Part shown: piece by piece, positions 43,220 to 52,635 of the stretch
How positions within the stretch are numbered: position 1 is the first letter of the stretch
Layout: the number at the start of each line of letters is the position of its first letter
Source: CAIWHR01 sp963713275
GTDB taxonomy: Bacteria > Pseudomonadota > Gammaproteobacteria > Burkholderiales > Casimicrobiaceae
Length of the DNA stretch: 64,000 bases
NCBI GenBank assembly: GCA_963713275.1
Contig: CAVQLG010000012.1
Location: 1-64,000 of the forward strand
Direction of reading: 5' to 3'
Program-made: the position numbers and the translations under genes
Notes under the pieces: generated by a model
What the model was told of the DNA's origin: nothing
The model's input: the letters and a program-made list of their open reading frames with translations, nothing else
Database searches by the model: none

Positions 43220-44221
43220 ATGAAGAGCATCGTCTACAAGAACCCCGGCGAAGTCGCCGTCGAGGACAAGCCGGTGCCGGAGGTCGCCGCCGGCGAGGTC
43301 CTGGTCAAGGTCGCCTACGTCGGCGTCTGCGGCACGGACCTCAACATCTACCAGGGCGCGCACCCGCGCGCGAAGGCGCCGCTGGTGATGGGGCACGAGT
43401 TCTCGGGGACGATCGTCAAGGGGCACCCGACGCTGGCCGATGGCACGCCCGTGACGGTCTATCCGCTCCTGTCCTGCGGTCGCTGCGGGCCCTGCCTGTC
43501 AGGCGCCGCGCACGTGTGCAACACGCTGCGCCTGATCGGCATCGACCGCGACGGGGCGATGGCCGAGTACGTCAAGGTGCCCTCCGAGAAGATCCTGAAG
43601 ATCCCGCCGGACCTGCCGCTTCGGCTCGGCGCGTTCATCGAGCCGCTGGCGGTCGGGGTCCACGCGGTGCGCCGCTCGGGCTACAAGCCGGGCGACCGCG
43701 CCGTCGTCTACGGGGCCGGCCCGATCGGGTTGTGCGTCGCGGCCTGCCTCTCGTACTTCGGCGCTTCCGAGGTCATCGTGATCGAGACCAACCCGCACCG
43801 GCTCGGGGTCGCGGCCAGGCTCGGCTGCACGACGATCGACGCCGGGCAGGAGGACGTCTGCGCGCGGGTGAAGGATCTCACCGCCGGCGTCAACGCCGAC
43901 TGCGCCTTCGATTGCGCCGCGCACCCTTCGGTGCAGGCGACGCTGCTGGACGTCGTGCGCGTGCAGGGGACCGCCGTTGTCGTCGGCTCGTACAAGCAGC
44001 CGCCCGCGGTCGACCTCCTGAAGGTCGAGTTCAAGGAGCTCACGCTTCTCGGCGTCCGGGTCTACGAGCGCCGGGACTTCGAAATCGCAACCGGCATGCT
44101 GCGCTCTCGGCGCATCGACTTCGACCTCTTGCTGACCGAATCGGCGCCGGAAGCAGCACCCGCGGTCTTCCGCGACCTGGTTGCCGGCAGCAACGTCATC
44201 AAGATGATCTTCCGGCTGTAG
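43220..44221 (+). CDS. zinc-dependent medium-chain alcohol dehydrogenase (polyol/threonine type)
   Basis: 333 residues. Catalytic zinc: CGTD and GHEF; structural zinc: four Cys in CGRCGPCLSGAAHVC. NAD motif VYGAGPIGLCVA. Similar to L-threonine 3-, galactitol- and sorbitol-dehydrogenases. It would oxidise a secondary alcohol of a sugar acid or polyol, in line with neighbours. Forms one transcription unit with the genes either side. Confidence 0.92.
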   Translation: MKSIVYKNPGEVAVEDKPVPEVAAGEVLVKVAYVGVCGTDLNIYQGAHPRAKAPLVMGHEFSGTIVKGHPTLADGTPVTVYPLLSCGRCGPCLSGAAHVCNTLRLIGIDRDGAMAEYVKVPSEKILKIPPDLPLRLGAFIEPLAVGVHAVRRSGYKPGDRAVVYGAGPIGLCVAACLSYFGASEVIVIETNPHRLGVAARLGCTTIDAGQEDVCARVKDLTAGVNADCAFDCAAHPSVQATLLDVVRVQGTAVVVGSYKQPPAVDLLKVEFKELTLLGVRVYERRDFEIATGMLRSRRIDFDLLLTESAPEAAPAVFRDLVAGSNVIKMIFRL

Positions 44222-44265
44222 CCGCACCCATCCACGCGTCCACGCCGGCCGAGGACGAACCGCGC

Positions 44266-45021
44266 ATGCTCGATCTCTTCAGCTTGAAAGGCAAGGTGGC
44301 CCTGGTCACCGGCGGCAGCCGCGGCCTCGGCCGGGCGATGGCGATCGGTCTCGCGGCCGCGGGCGCCGACGTCGCGGTCGTCGGGCGCAAGAGCGAGCCG
44401 ACGGTGATCGCCGAGATCGAGGCCAAGGGCGCGCGCGGCGCGTTCTTCGAGCACGACCTCGCCGACATCGACGGCATGCCCGGCCTCGTGGCAGGGGTCG
44501 AAGCGATGCTGGGCAGCATCGACGTCCTGCTCAACAACGCGGGCGTCCAGAAGCGGCACAAGGCGGCGGAGTTCCCGCGCGCGGACTGGGATTTCGTCGT
44601 CAACGTCAACATGAATGCGGTGTTCTTCCTCTGCCAGGCGGTCGGGCGCGGCATGCTCGCGCGCCGGTCCGGCAAGATCATCAACGTCGCCTCGCTGCTG
44701 TCGTTCCAGGGCGGTCTCACCGTGCCCGCCTACGCGGCCAGCAAGGGCGGCGTCGCGCAGTTCACCAAGGCGCTGTCCAACGAGTGGGCGAGCCAGGGCG
44801 TCAACGTCAACTGCATCGCCCCCGGCTACATGGACACGGAAATGAACACCGCGCTGATGGCCGACCCTACGCGCAGCCGGCAGATCATGGAGCGCATCCC
44901 GGCCGGACGCTGGGGAAAGCCCGAGGACATGGTGGGCGCCGCCGTCTACCTCGCTTCCCGCGCCGCCGACTACGTGCACGGAGCCACGCTCGTCGTCGAC
45001 GGCGGCTGGCTGGGGCGCTGA
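44266..45021 (+). CDS. SDR oxidoreductase, KduD/gluconate 5-dehydrogenase-like
   Basis: 251 residues. Start MLDLFSLKGKVALVTGG is typical of the KduD branch. Cofactor loop TGGSRGLG, NNAG, active-site Ser region (INVASLLSF) and YAASK are all present. KduD acts on 2-keto-3-deoxygluconate-type substrates; gluconate 5-dehydrogenase is an alternative. Third and last gene of the IclR cluster. Confidence 0.92.
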   Translation: MLDLFSLKGKVALVTGGSRGLGRAMAIGLAAAGADVAVVGRKSEPTVIAEIEAKGARGAFFEHDLADIDGMPGLVAGVEAMLGSIDVLLNNAGVQKRHKAAEFPRADWDFVVNVNMNAVFFLCQAVGRGMLARRSGKIINVASLLSFQGGLTVPAYAASKGGVAQFTKALSNEWASQGVNVNCIAPGYMDTEMNTALMADPTRSRQIMERIPAGRWGKPEDMVGAAVYLASRAADYVHGATLVVDGGWLGR

Positions 45022-45206
45022 CCCGCCCGCCGCCGGCGAGGTCGAGCGCCGCGGCGGCGTCCCAAGCAGCGACACCGTCGTCGGTGGCGAGGACGCGGGC
45101 GTCCGTTTCGCGGCGTGGATCGCCGATGCGCTGCGCGAGCCGCCCTACTCCGAGGCGTGCGGAGGACGAGGCCCGCGCCGTCCGGGCACAAACGACTCGA
45201 CCGCCT

Positions 45207-46196
45207 TCATTCGCGCGGCGTTGCGGGCGCACTCGCGGCGTTCGCTTCGTCCTCGCAGCCGAGACACGCCAGCGCGTCGACGAACAGCCGCGGCGACGCC
45301 GTGCGCAGCCGCGCCGGGTCGGACAGGAGGCGCCGCGCCGCACGGGCTCCGGGCACGCCGTGGAACAGTCCGAGCACGTGCCTCGCGATGGCGCGGACCG
45401 GAACGCCCCGGGACCTCTCCTTCTCGGCATAACCGACGAGCGCGTGCAACACGTCCGCGCGGGTGGCCATCGGCGGCGGCAGCCCAGCCAGTCGGACGTC
45501 GACGCCCGCGAGCATCCAGGGGTCGTGGTACGCGGCGCGACCGAGCATGACGCCATCGACCCCCTGCCACTCGCGCTCGATCGTTGCCCAGTCGGCGAGG
45601 CCGCCGTTGATCACGATGGTGAGCGCCGGGAAGTCGCGCTTCAGGCGATGGACGACCGCGTGGCGCAGCGGCGGGATCTCGCGGTTCTGCGCCGGAGAGA
45701 GTCCCTTCAGCACCGCGTTGCGGGCGTGGACGATGAAGACCTCGCATCCCGCGGCGGCGACCGTGCCGACGAAGTCGCGCACGAAGCCGTAGCGCTCCTC
45801 CTGGTCGAGTCCGATCCGGTGCTTCACCGTCACCGGCAGCGAGACCGCGTCGCGCATCGCCTTGACCCCGTCGGCGACGAGCCGTGGCTCGGCCATGAGG
45901 CACGCACCGAAGCTGCCGGTCTGCACGCGCTCCGACGGGCAGCCGCAGTTGAGGTTGATCTCGTCGTAGCCCCAGCGCTCCCCCAGGCGGGCACCGTGCG
46001 CGAGCTCCCGCGGATCGCTGCCGCCCAGCTGCAGCGCCAGCGGATGCTCCGCGGGGTCGAACGCAAGGTGGCGTCCGACGTCGCCGTGGAGCAGCGCCGG
46101 GGCAGTCACCATCTCGGTATAGAGCCGCGCCTTGCGCGAGATCAGGCGCAGGAAGTAACGGCAGTGGCGGTCGGTCCAGTCCATCATCGGCGCCAC
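45207..46196 (-). CDS. dusA: tRNA-dihydrouridine(20/20a) synthase DusA
   Basis: At least 329 residues. Reduces uridines in the tRNA D-loop with FMN and NADPH. VAPMMDWTDRHCRYF, NLNCGCPSERVQTGSFGACL (catalytic Cys) and HARNAVLKGLSP are DusA marks. The homologous reading continues upstream of Met 46196 (LSPWRFC before VAPMMD), so the true start is probably further up with a non-ATG codon, for example GTG 46205 or beyond; the exact one cannot be fixed. The palindrome 46237-46312 lies at or before this start. Confidence 0.93.
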   Translation of the reverse strand: MAPMMDWTDRHCRYFLRLISRKARLYTEMVTAPALLHGDVGRHLAFDPAEHPLALQLGGSDPRELAHGARLGERWGYDEINLNCGCPSERVQTGSFGACLMAEPRLVADGVKAMRDAVSLPVTVKHRIGLDQEERYGFVRDFVGTVAAAGCEVFIVHARNAVLKGLSPAQNREIPPLRHAVVHRLKRDFPALTIVINGGLADWATIEREWQGVDGVMLGRAAYHDPWMLAGVDVRLAGLPPPMATRADVLHALVGYAEKERSRGVPVRAIARHVLGLFHGVPGARAARRLLSDPARLRTASPRLFVDALACLGCEDEANAASAPATPRE

Positions 46197-46236
46197 GCAG
46201 AAGCGCCACGGAGACAGCCGCGGAGTTGGCGGATTT

Positions 46237-46312
46237 GGGGTCAGAGCCGTAATACGTTCCTCGCTTACTGCACCGTCAATTTGCTGCTACGGGGTATTAC
46301 GGCTCTGACCCC
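46237..46312. repeat. 19-bp perfect inverted repeat, MITE- or REP-like
   Basis: GGGGTCAGAGCCGTAATAC (46237-46255) and its exact reverse complement (46294-46312) enclose 38 bases. It sits between the stop of the acyl-CoA synthetase gene (46317) and dusA, both on the minus strand. The GGGGTCAGAG motif resembles REP-type repeats seen with REP-associated transposases. It could also act as a terminator or mRNA-end structure. Confidence 0.75.
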
Positions 46313-46316
46313 GAGA

Positions 46317-47930
46317 TCAGATTGCGGAACCGCTGTCCTTCCAGTACGGCGCGCGCAGCTCGCGCTTGAGCGTCTTGCCGGCGGCGTTGCGCGGGAAATC
46401 TTCCATCACGATGACGCGCGACAGGCGCTGGTACTTCGCGGCGACACGCGCGTTCACCCAGTCGCGCAGCGCGTCGGCGGCGACGCAGCCCGGCTCGCGC
46501 AGCACGACCGCGGCGACGGGCGTCTCGCCCCACTTCTCGTCGGGTATGCCGAACACGGCAACCTCGCGCACGCCCGGATGCTGGATGGCGATCTCCTCGA
46601 GGTCCTTCGGATAGACCTTGACGCCGCCCGAATCGATCATGTCCTTGATCCGATCGACGAGGTAGAGGAATCCGTCCTCGTCGAGATAGCCCAGGTCGCC
46701 GGTGTGCAGCCAGCCCTCGCGCAGGGCCTGCGCGGTCGCCTCGGCGCGGTTGTAATACCCCGGCATCGTGATCGGCCCGCGCCCGACGATCTCGCCGACG
46801 GCGCCGCGCGGCGCGTCGCGGCCCTCCTCGTCGACGATGCGCAGCTCGAAGAACGGCGGCGGCACCCCCACACTGCCGGTCTTGCGCAGCGCGTCGTTGC
46901 GGTCGAGCACCGTGACGAAGCCCTCGGTCAGCCCGTACAGCTCGTAGAAGCGGTTCGGCAGCAGCTCGTTCAGCCGCGCCTTGTGCTCGCGGTGCAAGGG
47001 GGCGCCCAGCGACAGTATCATCTCCAGCGAGCGCAGGCGCGCCGGCTCGAAGCCCCGGGCGCTGAGGATCGCGATGATCTGCGAAGGCACCAGCATCGTG
47101 TGCGTCACCCGCTCCTTCTCGACGCACTCGATGAACGCCTCGGCGTCGAACGCGCGGTGGAGTATGTAGGTGGCGCCGCAGTAGAACGCGGGAAACAGCG
47201 TCACCATGGCGCCGTTGAATACGATCGCCCCGCTGTGCAGCACGACGGATTCCGGCTTCATGCGCCACGCGCTGGCCATCGTCGTCGCGTACATCGCGCG
47301 GATGAAGTGCGTGTGCGGAATGCCCTTCGGCAACCCGGTCGTGCCCGAGGTGTACATCAGCGTCAAAAGATCGTCGGCCTCGACTTCCGCATCGGGCGGA
47401 GCGTCGTCGGCATTGCCATGCAGCGTGCCGAAGGCGCAATAGCCGGCGGCCTCGTCGTCAGACGCGGCGTCGACCAGGACCCAGACGGGCGCCGGCTGCC
47501 ACGCGATGTCGTGGCGGACGTCCTCGATCGCCGAAAGCAGGTCGCTCGACGCCAGCACGACGCGCGGCGTCGCGTCGCCGAGCAGCGACTTGAGGCCGCT
47601 GGTCGTCAGCATCGGCGACAGGGGCACGGCGGCCGCGCCGAGCTTGGCGCAGGCCCAGTACGTCGCGAGCAGCTCCAGCGAGTTGGGCAGCACCGTCGCC
47701 ACCCGGTCGCCGCGCCCGACCCCCTGCGAGCGCAGCGCGTTGGCCCAGCGATTGACGTAGCTGTCGAATTCGCTCCAGGACAACCGCAGCTCGCGCTCGC
47801 GCGCCGAACGTGCGGGAATGACGACCGCCGTGTGGCGCGGACGGTAGCGCGCGTGATGGGCGGGCAGGTGGCCGAGGCAGAGGCAGCGCGCGGCGATCGA
47901 CGAATGGAACATGGACTGAACTCCGGTCAT
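46317..47930 (-). CDS. AMP-dependent acyl-CoA synthetase/ligase (benzoate-CoA ligase-like)
   Basis: 537 residues of the ANL superfamily. AMP-binding motif YTSGTTGLPKGIPHTH, YELYGLTEG, WLHTGDLGYLDEDG, and C-terminal catalytic Lys in NAAGKTLKREL. Activates a carboxylic acid to its CoA ester; closest in look to benzoate or cyclohexanecarboxylate-CoA ligases, with substrate not resolved. Start ATG 47930; MFHSS further in is an alternative. Confidence 0.9.
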   Translation of the reverse strand: MTGVQSMFHSSIAARCLCLGHLPAHHARYRPRHTAVVIPARSARERELRLSWSEFDSYVNRWANALRSQGVGRGDRVATVLPNSLELLATYWACAKLGAAAVPLSPMLTTSGLKSLLGDATPRVVLASSDLLSAIEDVRHDIAWQPAPVWVLVDAASDDEAAGYCAFGTLHGNADDAPPDAEVEADDLLTLMYTSGTTGLPKGIPHTHFIRAMYATTMASAWRMKPESVVLHSGAIVFNGAMVTLFPAFYCGATYILHRAFDAEAFIECVEKERVTHTMLVPSQIIAILSARGFEPARLRSLEMILSLGAPLHREHKARLNELLPNRFYELYGLTEGFVTVLDRNDALRKTGSVGVPPPFFELRIVDEEGRDAPRGAVGEIVGRGPITMPGYYNRAEATAQALREGWLHTGDLGYLDEDGFLYLVDRIKDMIDSGGVKVYPKDLEEIAIQHPGVREVAVFGIPDEKWGETPVAAVVLREPGCVAADALRDWVNARVAAKYQRLSRVIVMEDFPRNAAGKTLKRELRAPYWKDSGSAI

Positions 47931-48101
47931 GGGCGCCTGTGAGCCTGTCGGACTTGGGGGTTCGAACGCGAAACGGTGGGAGAGCGAGGACGGATTCCGA
48001 CGATTCCGACGCGCCTATCGGGTATGGTTCAGGAGAAATCGGCGAAACATGGACCGTTCCTCCCACCGTTGCAGCCGAATCGTCCCCAGTCCGGCAGGCT
48101 C

Positions 48102-49268
48102 CTAGAGCCGGTGCCGGTGGTCGACGGGCGCGTACCCCGGCCAATGGATGTCGGTGCTGCGCGCGAGGGCGAGCACCTTGAACAATTCCCCCATCTCGGC
48201 GGGCGACAGGAGCTTCTGCACCGCGGACGACGCCCGCAGGTAGGCCACCGAGTCCGGCGCTCCGGTTTCGGCGAGGCGCTCCAGCACTCCGCAGCCCAGC
48301 AGGAACGGGGCCTGCGCGGCGAATCCCGCGACTTCGAGCCCGGCACGTTCCCCCGCCGCGGCGACGGCGCTGAAATCGACGTGGGCGGTGATGTCGGACA
48401 GCCCCGGCCAATGGAACGGGTCGTCGTGCACGCGGTGCCGGTAGTGGCAGCGCAGCGTCCCCTCGTCGCGCTGCGGATGGTAATACTCCGCCGCCGTGAA
48501 GCCATAGTCGATGAACAGCGCCGCACCGCGGACCAGCAGCCGGCCGAGCTCTTCGACCAGTCCCTCGGCCGCGGGATTGAGCTCGCTCTGGTAATCGATA
48601 TCGCCGGGAAAGCGTTCCCGCGCGAGTCCGGTCAGCCACTTGGGCGCCGGCCGATCCGCCCAGGACAGCCTCCCCCGCCACTCGTCCTCGGCGACACCGC
48701 GCTCGAAATACCGCCCGTCGCGGCGGCGAACGACGTGCACCGGAACGGCGTCGAGCACTTCGTTGGCTACGATCGCGCCGTCGATCGCGGCCGGCAACGT
48801 CGGCAGCCAGACCACACGCCCGCGCAGATCCACAGGCAACGCCTGCAGCGTCGCGCGCTGCCGCAGGGCGAGATCCGGGCTCGGCTCGAGGATCGCGTAA
48901 CGCGTCGGCGGCGCGCCGCGCTCGCCCAGCGTCGACAGCACGTCGCGGGCGAGGCGACCGCTGCCGGCGCCAAGCTCGAGAATCTCGCGGCCGGGTGCGA
49001 CGCGGAGGATCTCGTCGATCTGGGCCGCCAGCGTGGCCCCGAACAGCGGCGTCATCTCCGGCGCCGTGGTGAAATCGCCCGCCGGGCCCAGCTTCGTCGC
49101 CCCCGCGCTGTAGTAGCCGAGCCCCGGCGCATGGAGCACGATTTCCATGTAGCGCTCGAAGGGAATCCAGCCGTCGCCCTCGGCGATGGCCGCGCGGACG
49201 GCCGAAGCGACCCGCTCGCTGTGCTCCAGCGCCGGCAGATCGGGCAGCGGCAATTCGAAGGACGACAT
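48102..49268 (-). CDS. MidA/NDUFAF7-family SAM-dependent methyltransferase
   Basis: 388 residues. Family features: FERYMEIVLHAPGLGYYSAGA, KLGPAGDFTTAPEMTPLFG, ILELGAGSGRLA, and VHVVRRRDGRYFER. In eukaryotes the family methylates an Arg of complex I subunit NDUFS2; in bacteria the target is not established. Cytoplasmic. Divergent from the pteridine-reductase-like gene, with 139 bases between. Full length. Confidence 0.9.
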   Translation of the reverse strand: MSSFELPLPDLPALEHSERVASAVRAAIAEGDGWIPFERYMEIVLHAPGLGYYSAGATKLGPAGDFTTAPEMTPLFGATLAAQIDEILRVAPGREILELGAGSGRLARDVLSTLGERGAPPTRYAILEPSPDLALRQRATLQALPVDLRGRVVWLPTLPAAIDGAIVANEVLDAVPVHVVRRRDGRYFERGVAEDEWRGRLSWADRPAPKWLTGLARERFPGDIDYQSELNPAAEGLVEELGRLLVRGAALFIDYGFTAAEYYHPQRDEGTLRCHYRHRVHDDPFHWPGLSDITAHVDFSAVAAAGERAGLEVAGFAAQAPFLLGCGVLERLAETGAPDSVAYLRASSAVQKLLSPAEMGELFKVLALARSTDIHWPGYAPVDHRHRL

Positions 49269-49407
49269 GCGACAGCAAACAAGGGGTTGTGGGCGGCGCT
49301 GCGTAGCTCGGCGCGCGTATGCTAGTGTAGTGCTTCGCCGGCGTCGGCGCATGGAGCGCGCGACGGAGATCCGGGTAACGCTCGGGGCAGCGACGCGAGG
49401 GCCACCG

Positions 49408-50145
49408 ATGCAGGGCAAGACGGTGCTGGTGACCGGGGGCGCAAAGCGCGTGGGTGCGGCGATTTGCCGCCGGCTGCACGCGGCCGGGGCGAACCTGATG
49501 CTCCACTACCGCCGGTCCGCGGGCGAGGCGCGCCTGCTGCAGGCGGAACTCAACCACCTGCGGCCGGGTTCGGTCGAACTGGTCCAGGCCGAGCTGCTCG
49601 ACACGGCCAAGCTGCCGTTGCTGGTCGAGCACGCGCTGGCCGCGTTCGGGCGCCTCGACGGGCTCGTCAACAACGCCTCCTCGTTCTTCTCGACGCCCGT
49701 GGGCGACATCGCGCTCTCGCACTGGGACGACCTCGTCGGCACCAACCTCAAGTCGCCGTTGTTCCTGTCGCAGGCCGCAGCACCCGCGCTCAGGAAGACG
49801 CAGGGAGCGATCGTCAACATCACCGACATCCACGCCGAGCGGCCGTTGCGCAACTACGTGGTCTACTCGGTGGCGAAGGCCGGCCTCTCGGGGCTCACGC
49901 GGGCGCTCGCGCGCGAGTTGGCACCCGAGGTGCGCGTCAACGCCGTCGCCCCGGGCCCCATCCTGTGGCCGGAGGACGATGCGTTCGATGAAAACGCGCG
50001 GCTGCGGATCATCGCGCACACGCCGCTCAAGCGTGAAGGCGCGCCGGACGACATCGCGAAGGCCGTGTACTACCTGATGGCCGAGGCGACCTACGTGACC
50101 GGCGAGACGCTGAACGTCGACGGCGGGAGGCATGTCGCGATCTGA
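49408..50145 (+). CDS. pteridine reductase-like SDR
   Basis: 245 residues from ATG 49408. The cofactor loop TGGAKRVGAA has the TGxxxRxG form characteristic of pteridine reductases (PTR1/FolM), unlike the TGxxxGxG of ordinary SDRs. NNASSFF and YSVAK (active site) are present, and VAPGPI follows. Probably reduces dihydrofolate/dihydrobiopterin. Overlaps the next gene by 14 bases. Confidence 0.9.
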   Translation: MQGKTVLVTGGAKRVGAAICRRLHAAGANLMLHYRRSAGEARLLQAELNHLRPGSVELVQAELLDTAKLPLLVEHALAAFGRLDGLVNNASSFFSTPVGDIALSHWDDLVGTNLKSPLFLSQAAAPALRKTQGAIVNITDIHAERPLRNYVVYSVAKAGLSGLTRALARELAPEVRVNAVAPGPILWPEDDAFDENARLRIIAHTPLKREGAPDDIAKAVYYLMAEATYVTGETLNVDGGRHVAI

Positions 50146-51442
50146 CGCCGCCGGCGTCGCGGCGGACGGGGCGCCTGCCGGCCGGCTCGCGCGCTTCACC
50201 CGCGCCCAGCCACACGAAGAAGCCGCCGTGCTCTGGGCGTGCGCCTGCTTCTTCGCGCTGCTCGCCGCGTACTACGTGCTGCGGCCGATCCGTGACGAGA
50301 TGGCGATCCAGGTCGGCCAGGCGCGCCTGCACGAGGTTTTCACGCTGGTGTTCGTCACGATGCTGGTCGTGGCACCGGTGTTCGGCTGGCTCACCGGCCG
50401 GTTTGCGCGGCGCCGGTTGCTGCCGTGGCTGTACGCGTTCTGCGGCGCCAACCTGATCGCGTTCTTCGTCGTCTTCGAGGCCGGCGGCACCCAGTCGGCG
50501 GCGGTCGCCCGCGCGTTCTTCGTCTGGGTGAGCGTGTTCAACCTGTTCGTGGTTTCGGTGTTCTGGAGCCTGCTGGCGGACGTGTTCACCACGGCGCAGG
50601 CGAGGCGGCTCTACGGCTTCATCGCCGCCGGCGGGACCGCGGGCGCGCTGGCGGGGCCGTCCCTGACCGCAGCGTTCGTCACCGTGGTCGGAGCCAAGGG
50701 CATGGTGCTGGTGTCCGCCGGATTCCTGGTCCTCGCCATGGTCGCCGTCGTGCAGCTCGCGCGCTGGGCGAGCGCCACCGGCGCCATCGACGGCGCCGAG
50801 GCGCAGGCTCCGCTGACCGGCAGCATCTGGTCCGGCGTCACCGACCTCGTGCGCTCGCCGTACCTGTTCGGCATCTGCCTGTTCCTCTTTCTGTACTCGC
50901 TGCTGTCGACGTTTCTCTATTTCCAGCAGGCGGAGCTCGTTCCGGCCGCGATCGCCGACAGCGCCGAGCGCACGCGTCTGCTGGCGCTGGTCGACGTCAC
51001 GGTGAACGTGCTCACACTTGCGCTTCAGGTGTTCGCCTTCGGTGCGCTGATGCAGCGCCTCGGCACGACGTTCCTGCTGGCCGCGATGCCGGTGGTCGCC
51101 GTCGTCGGCTTCGCGCTCCTCGCCTGGCACCCGGTGCTCGCCACCCTGGTCGTCTTCGGCATCACCCGTCGCGCCGGCGAGTACGCGATCAGCAAGCCGG
51201 CGCGCGAGACGCTGTTCAACGTCCTGCCTGCCGAGCAGAAGTACAAGGCCAAGAACGTGATCGACACGCTGGTCCACCGTTTCGGCGACACCTCGTCGTC
51301 GTGGATCTTCGCCGGCCTGCGGGGCATCGGGTTCACGTCGACGGCGATCTCCTGGATCGCGGTGCCGATCGCGCTCGTCTGGCTGGCCGTCGCGCTGGCG
51401 CTCGGGCGGGCGGCCCGCGCGCGACAGCGGGAGGCCGCGTGA
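50132..51442 (+). CDS. MFS/ATP:ADP-antiporter-like membrane transporter
   Basis: 436 residues and about 12 membrane helices. N-terminal segments AAYYVLRPIRDEMAIQVG, VFWSLLADVFTTAQARRLYGFIAAGGTAG and the later RRAGEYAISKPARETLF are those of the NTP/NDP-exchange-like family also found as free-living bacterial homologues. Nucleotide exchange is known for parasites; in this free-living-looking genome the substrate is unknown. Overlaps the pteridine-reductase gene. Confidence 0.85.
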   Translation: MSRSDAAGVAADGAPAGRLARFTRAQPHEEAAVLWACACFFALLAAYYVLRPIRDEMAIQVGQARLHEVFTLVFVTMLVVAPVFGWLTGRFARRRLLPWLYAFCGANLIAFFVVFEAGGTQSAAVARAFFVWVSVFNLFVVSVFWSLLADVFTTAQARRLYGFIAAGGTAGALAGPSLTAAFVTVVGAKGMVLVSAGFLVLAMVAVVQLARWASATGAIDGAEAQAPLTGSIWSGVTDLVRSPYLFGICLFLFLYSLLSTFLYFQQAELVPAAIADSAERTRLLALVDVTVNVLTLALQVFAFGALMQRLGTTFLLAAMPVVAVVGFALLAWHPVLATLVVFGITRRAGEYAISKPARETLFNVLPAEQKYKAKNVIDTLVHRFGDTSSSWIFAGLRGIGFTSTAISWIAVPIALVWLAVALALGRAARARQREAA

Positions 51443-51553
51443 CCAGCTCCGCCCGCGAGTCGGCGGGCAGCGCTGCCCGAACGGCGGCGCGGGGCCTTGA
51501 ACCGTGCGCGGTGGCGCGCGCTGTGCGACGTCGTCAGCCGTCCGCGTGTCACG

Positions 51554-51955
51554 ATGGTCGCTGATCTCGAGTTGCAGGCCGTCCTGATTGCGGCGATCGT
51601 CGTGCTCGCCGCGTATCTCGTGCTGCTCGTCGTGCGGCTGTCCCGATTGCAGGTGCAGGCGCGGGCGTCGCAGGCGCCGCCCGGCCCGCCGGTGGCGGCC
51701 GGAAAGACCGCACCCGCGCACGGAGGCGACGCGGCGGTGGCCGCGCCGGATACGGCCGCGGCGCCGGTCCCGAACCTGACGATTCCTGCCGCAGCGCCGA
51801 AGCCGCCGCCGCGGCGCGTCTCGCCGGTCCACGAGAAGGCTGCCGCGCTCGCACGCGAAGGCCGCGACGCCGCCACGGTCGCCCGCCTGTGCGGCATCTC
51901 GCAAAGCGAAGCCGAGCTCGTCTGCTGGCTGGCGCGCAACCGGGATTCGGCATGA
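51554..51955 (+). CDS. DUF2802-like single-pass membrane protein
   Basis: 133 residues. A membrane helix (LIAAIVVLAAYLVLLVVRL) is followed by a long Ala/Pro linker and a C-terminal helix-turn-helix-like stretch (ALAREGRDAATVARLCGISQSEAELVCWL). This organisation matches DUF2802, a family near flagellar or SPOR genes. Stop overlaps the next gene by ATGA. Function unknown. Confidence 0.7.
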   Translation: MVADLELQAVLIAAIVVLAAYLVLLVVRLSRLQVQARASQAPPGPPVAAGKTAPAHGGDAAVAAPDTAAAPVPNLTIPAAAPKPPPRRVSPVHEKAAALAREGRDAATVARLCGISQSEAELVCWLARNRDSA

Positions 51956-52590
51956 GCGTCGCAGCGCCGTACCTCGCCGGCACTGCCGCGCTCGAAGCGC
52001 GGCAGGCGAGCCTGCGCCGCCAGATCGCGATCGTTGCCGCACTCATCCTGGTGCTGTCCATCGCGCTCGCCGCGACGGCGCTCTTTGCGCCGCTGCGCTC
52101 CGCCGACACCTCTGCCGCATCCGCCACCGGGGGCGAGCGCCCGAGCATCGGGCACGAAATCCTTCCTGCGAGCGGGTCGCAGCCGGCGGCAGCCGCGGCC
52201 GACGTGGCCGCTTCGGCCGCCGGCGCAGCCTCCCCTGCGGCGGTGCCGACTCCGGGCGGCGCGCCGCCGGCGGCGGGCGTCACGGATGGCGCCCCCGCGC
52301 CCGGCGGCGGGCGCGCCTTGAACCCGGGGGGCGCGCCAGCGGCGCTGCCTGCCGCCACGGGCGAATCGGCAAGCGGAGCGGCGCCGCATTACGTCGAGCT
52401 TGGCACCTACGTCCAGCCGGCCAGGGTCGACGCGCTGCGGGAACGACTGGAGCAGCATCGGTTCCAGGCGTTGCTCGAAACCCGCCTGCGCGTAGGGCCG
52501 TTCGCGACGCGGGGCGAGGCGCACGCGGCGCACGCGCGGCTCTCCGAGCTGGGCTTCGCCCCCGGGGCCGTGGTCGTGGAGAAGCCCTGA
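51952..52590 (+). CDS. SPOR-domain membrane protein
   Basis: 212 residues. One membrane helix (IAIVAALILVLSIALAATAL), a low-complexity Ala/Pro/Gly periplasmic linker, and a C-terminal SPOR domain (HYVELGTYVQPARVDALRERLEQ and LRVGPFATRGEAHAAHARL). SPOR domains bind denuded peptidoglycan at the division site. Co-translated with the DUF2802-like gene. Convergent with chaC. Confidence 0.85.
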   Translation: MSVAAPYLAGTAALEARQASLRRQIAIVAALILVLSIALAATALFAPLRSADTSAASATGGERPSIGHEILPASGSQPAAAAADVAASAAGAASPAAVPTPGGAPPAAGVTDGAPAPGGGRALNPGGAPAALPAATGESASGAAPHYVELGTYVQPARVDALRERLEQHRFQALLETRLRVGPFATRGEAHAAHARLSELGFAPGAVVVEKP

Positions 52591-52635
52591 GCGGTGACCC
52601 CACAGCGGCGGGCCGTCGCGACGGCGAAGCCGCGG

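Noticed and set aside
44784..47942. A 1,052-residue plus-strand open frame opposite dusA and the acyl-CoA synthetase
   Set aside because: No domain or motif can be recognised; the opposite strand carries two clear enzymes.
47970..48070. A possible hairpin CGGTGGGAG / CTCCCACCG upstream of the acyl-CoA synthetase
   Set aside because: Arms are only 9 bp and about 70 bases apart; in this GC-rich region such pairs arise by chance.
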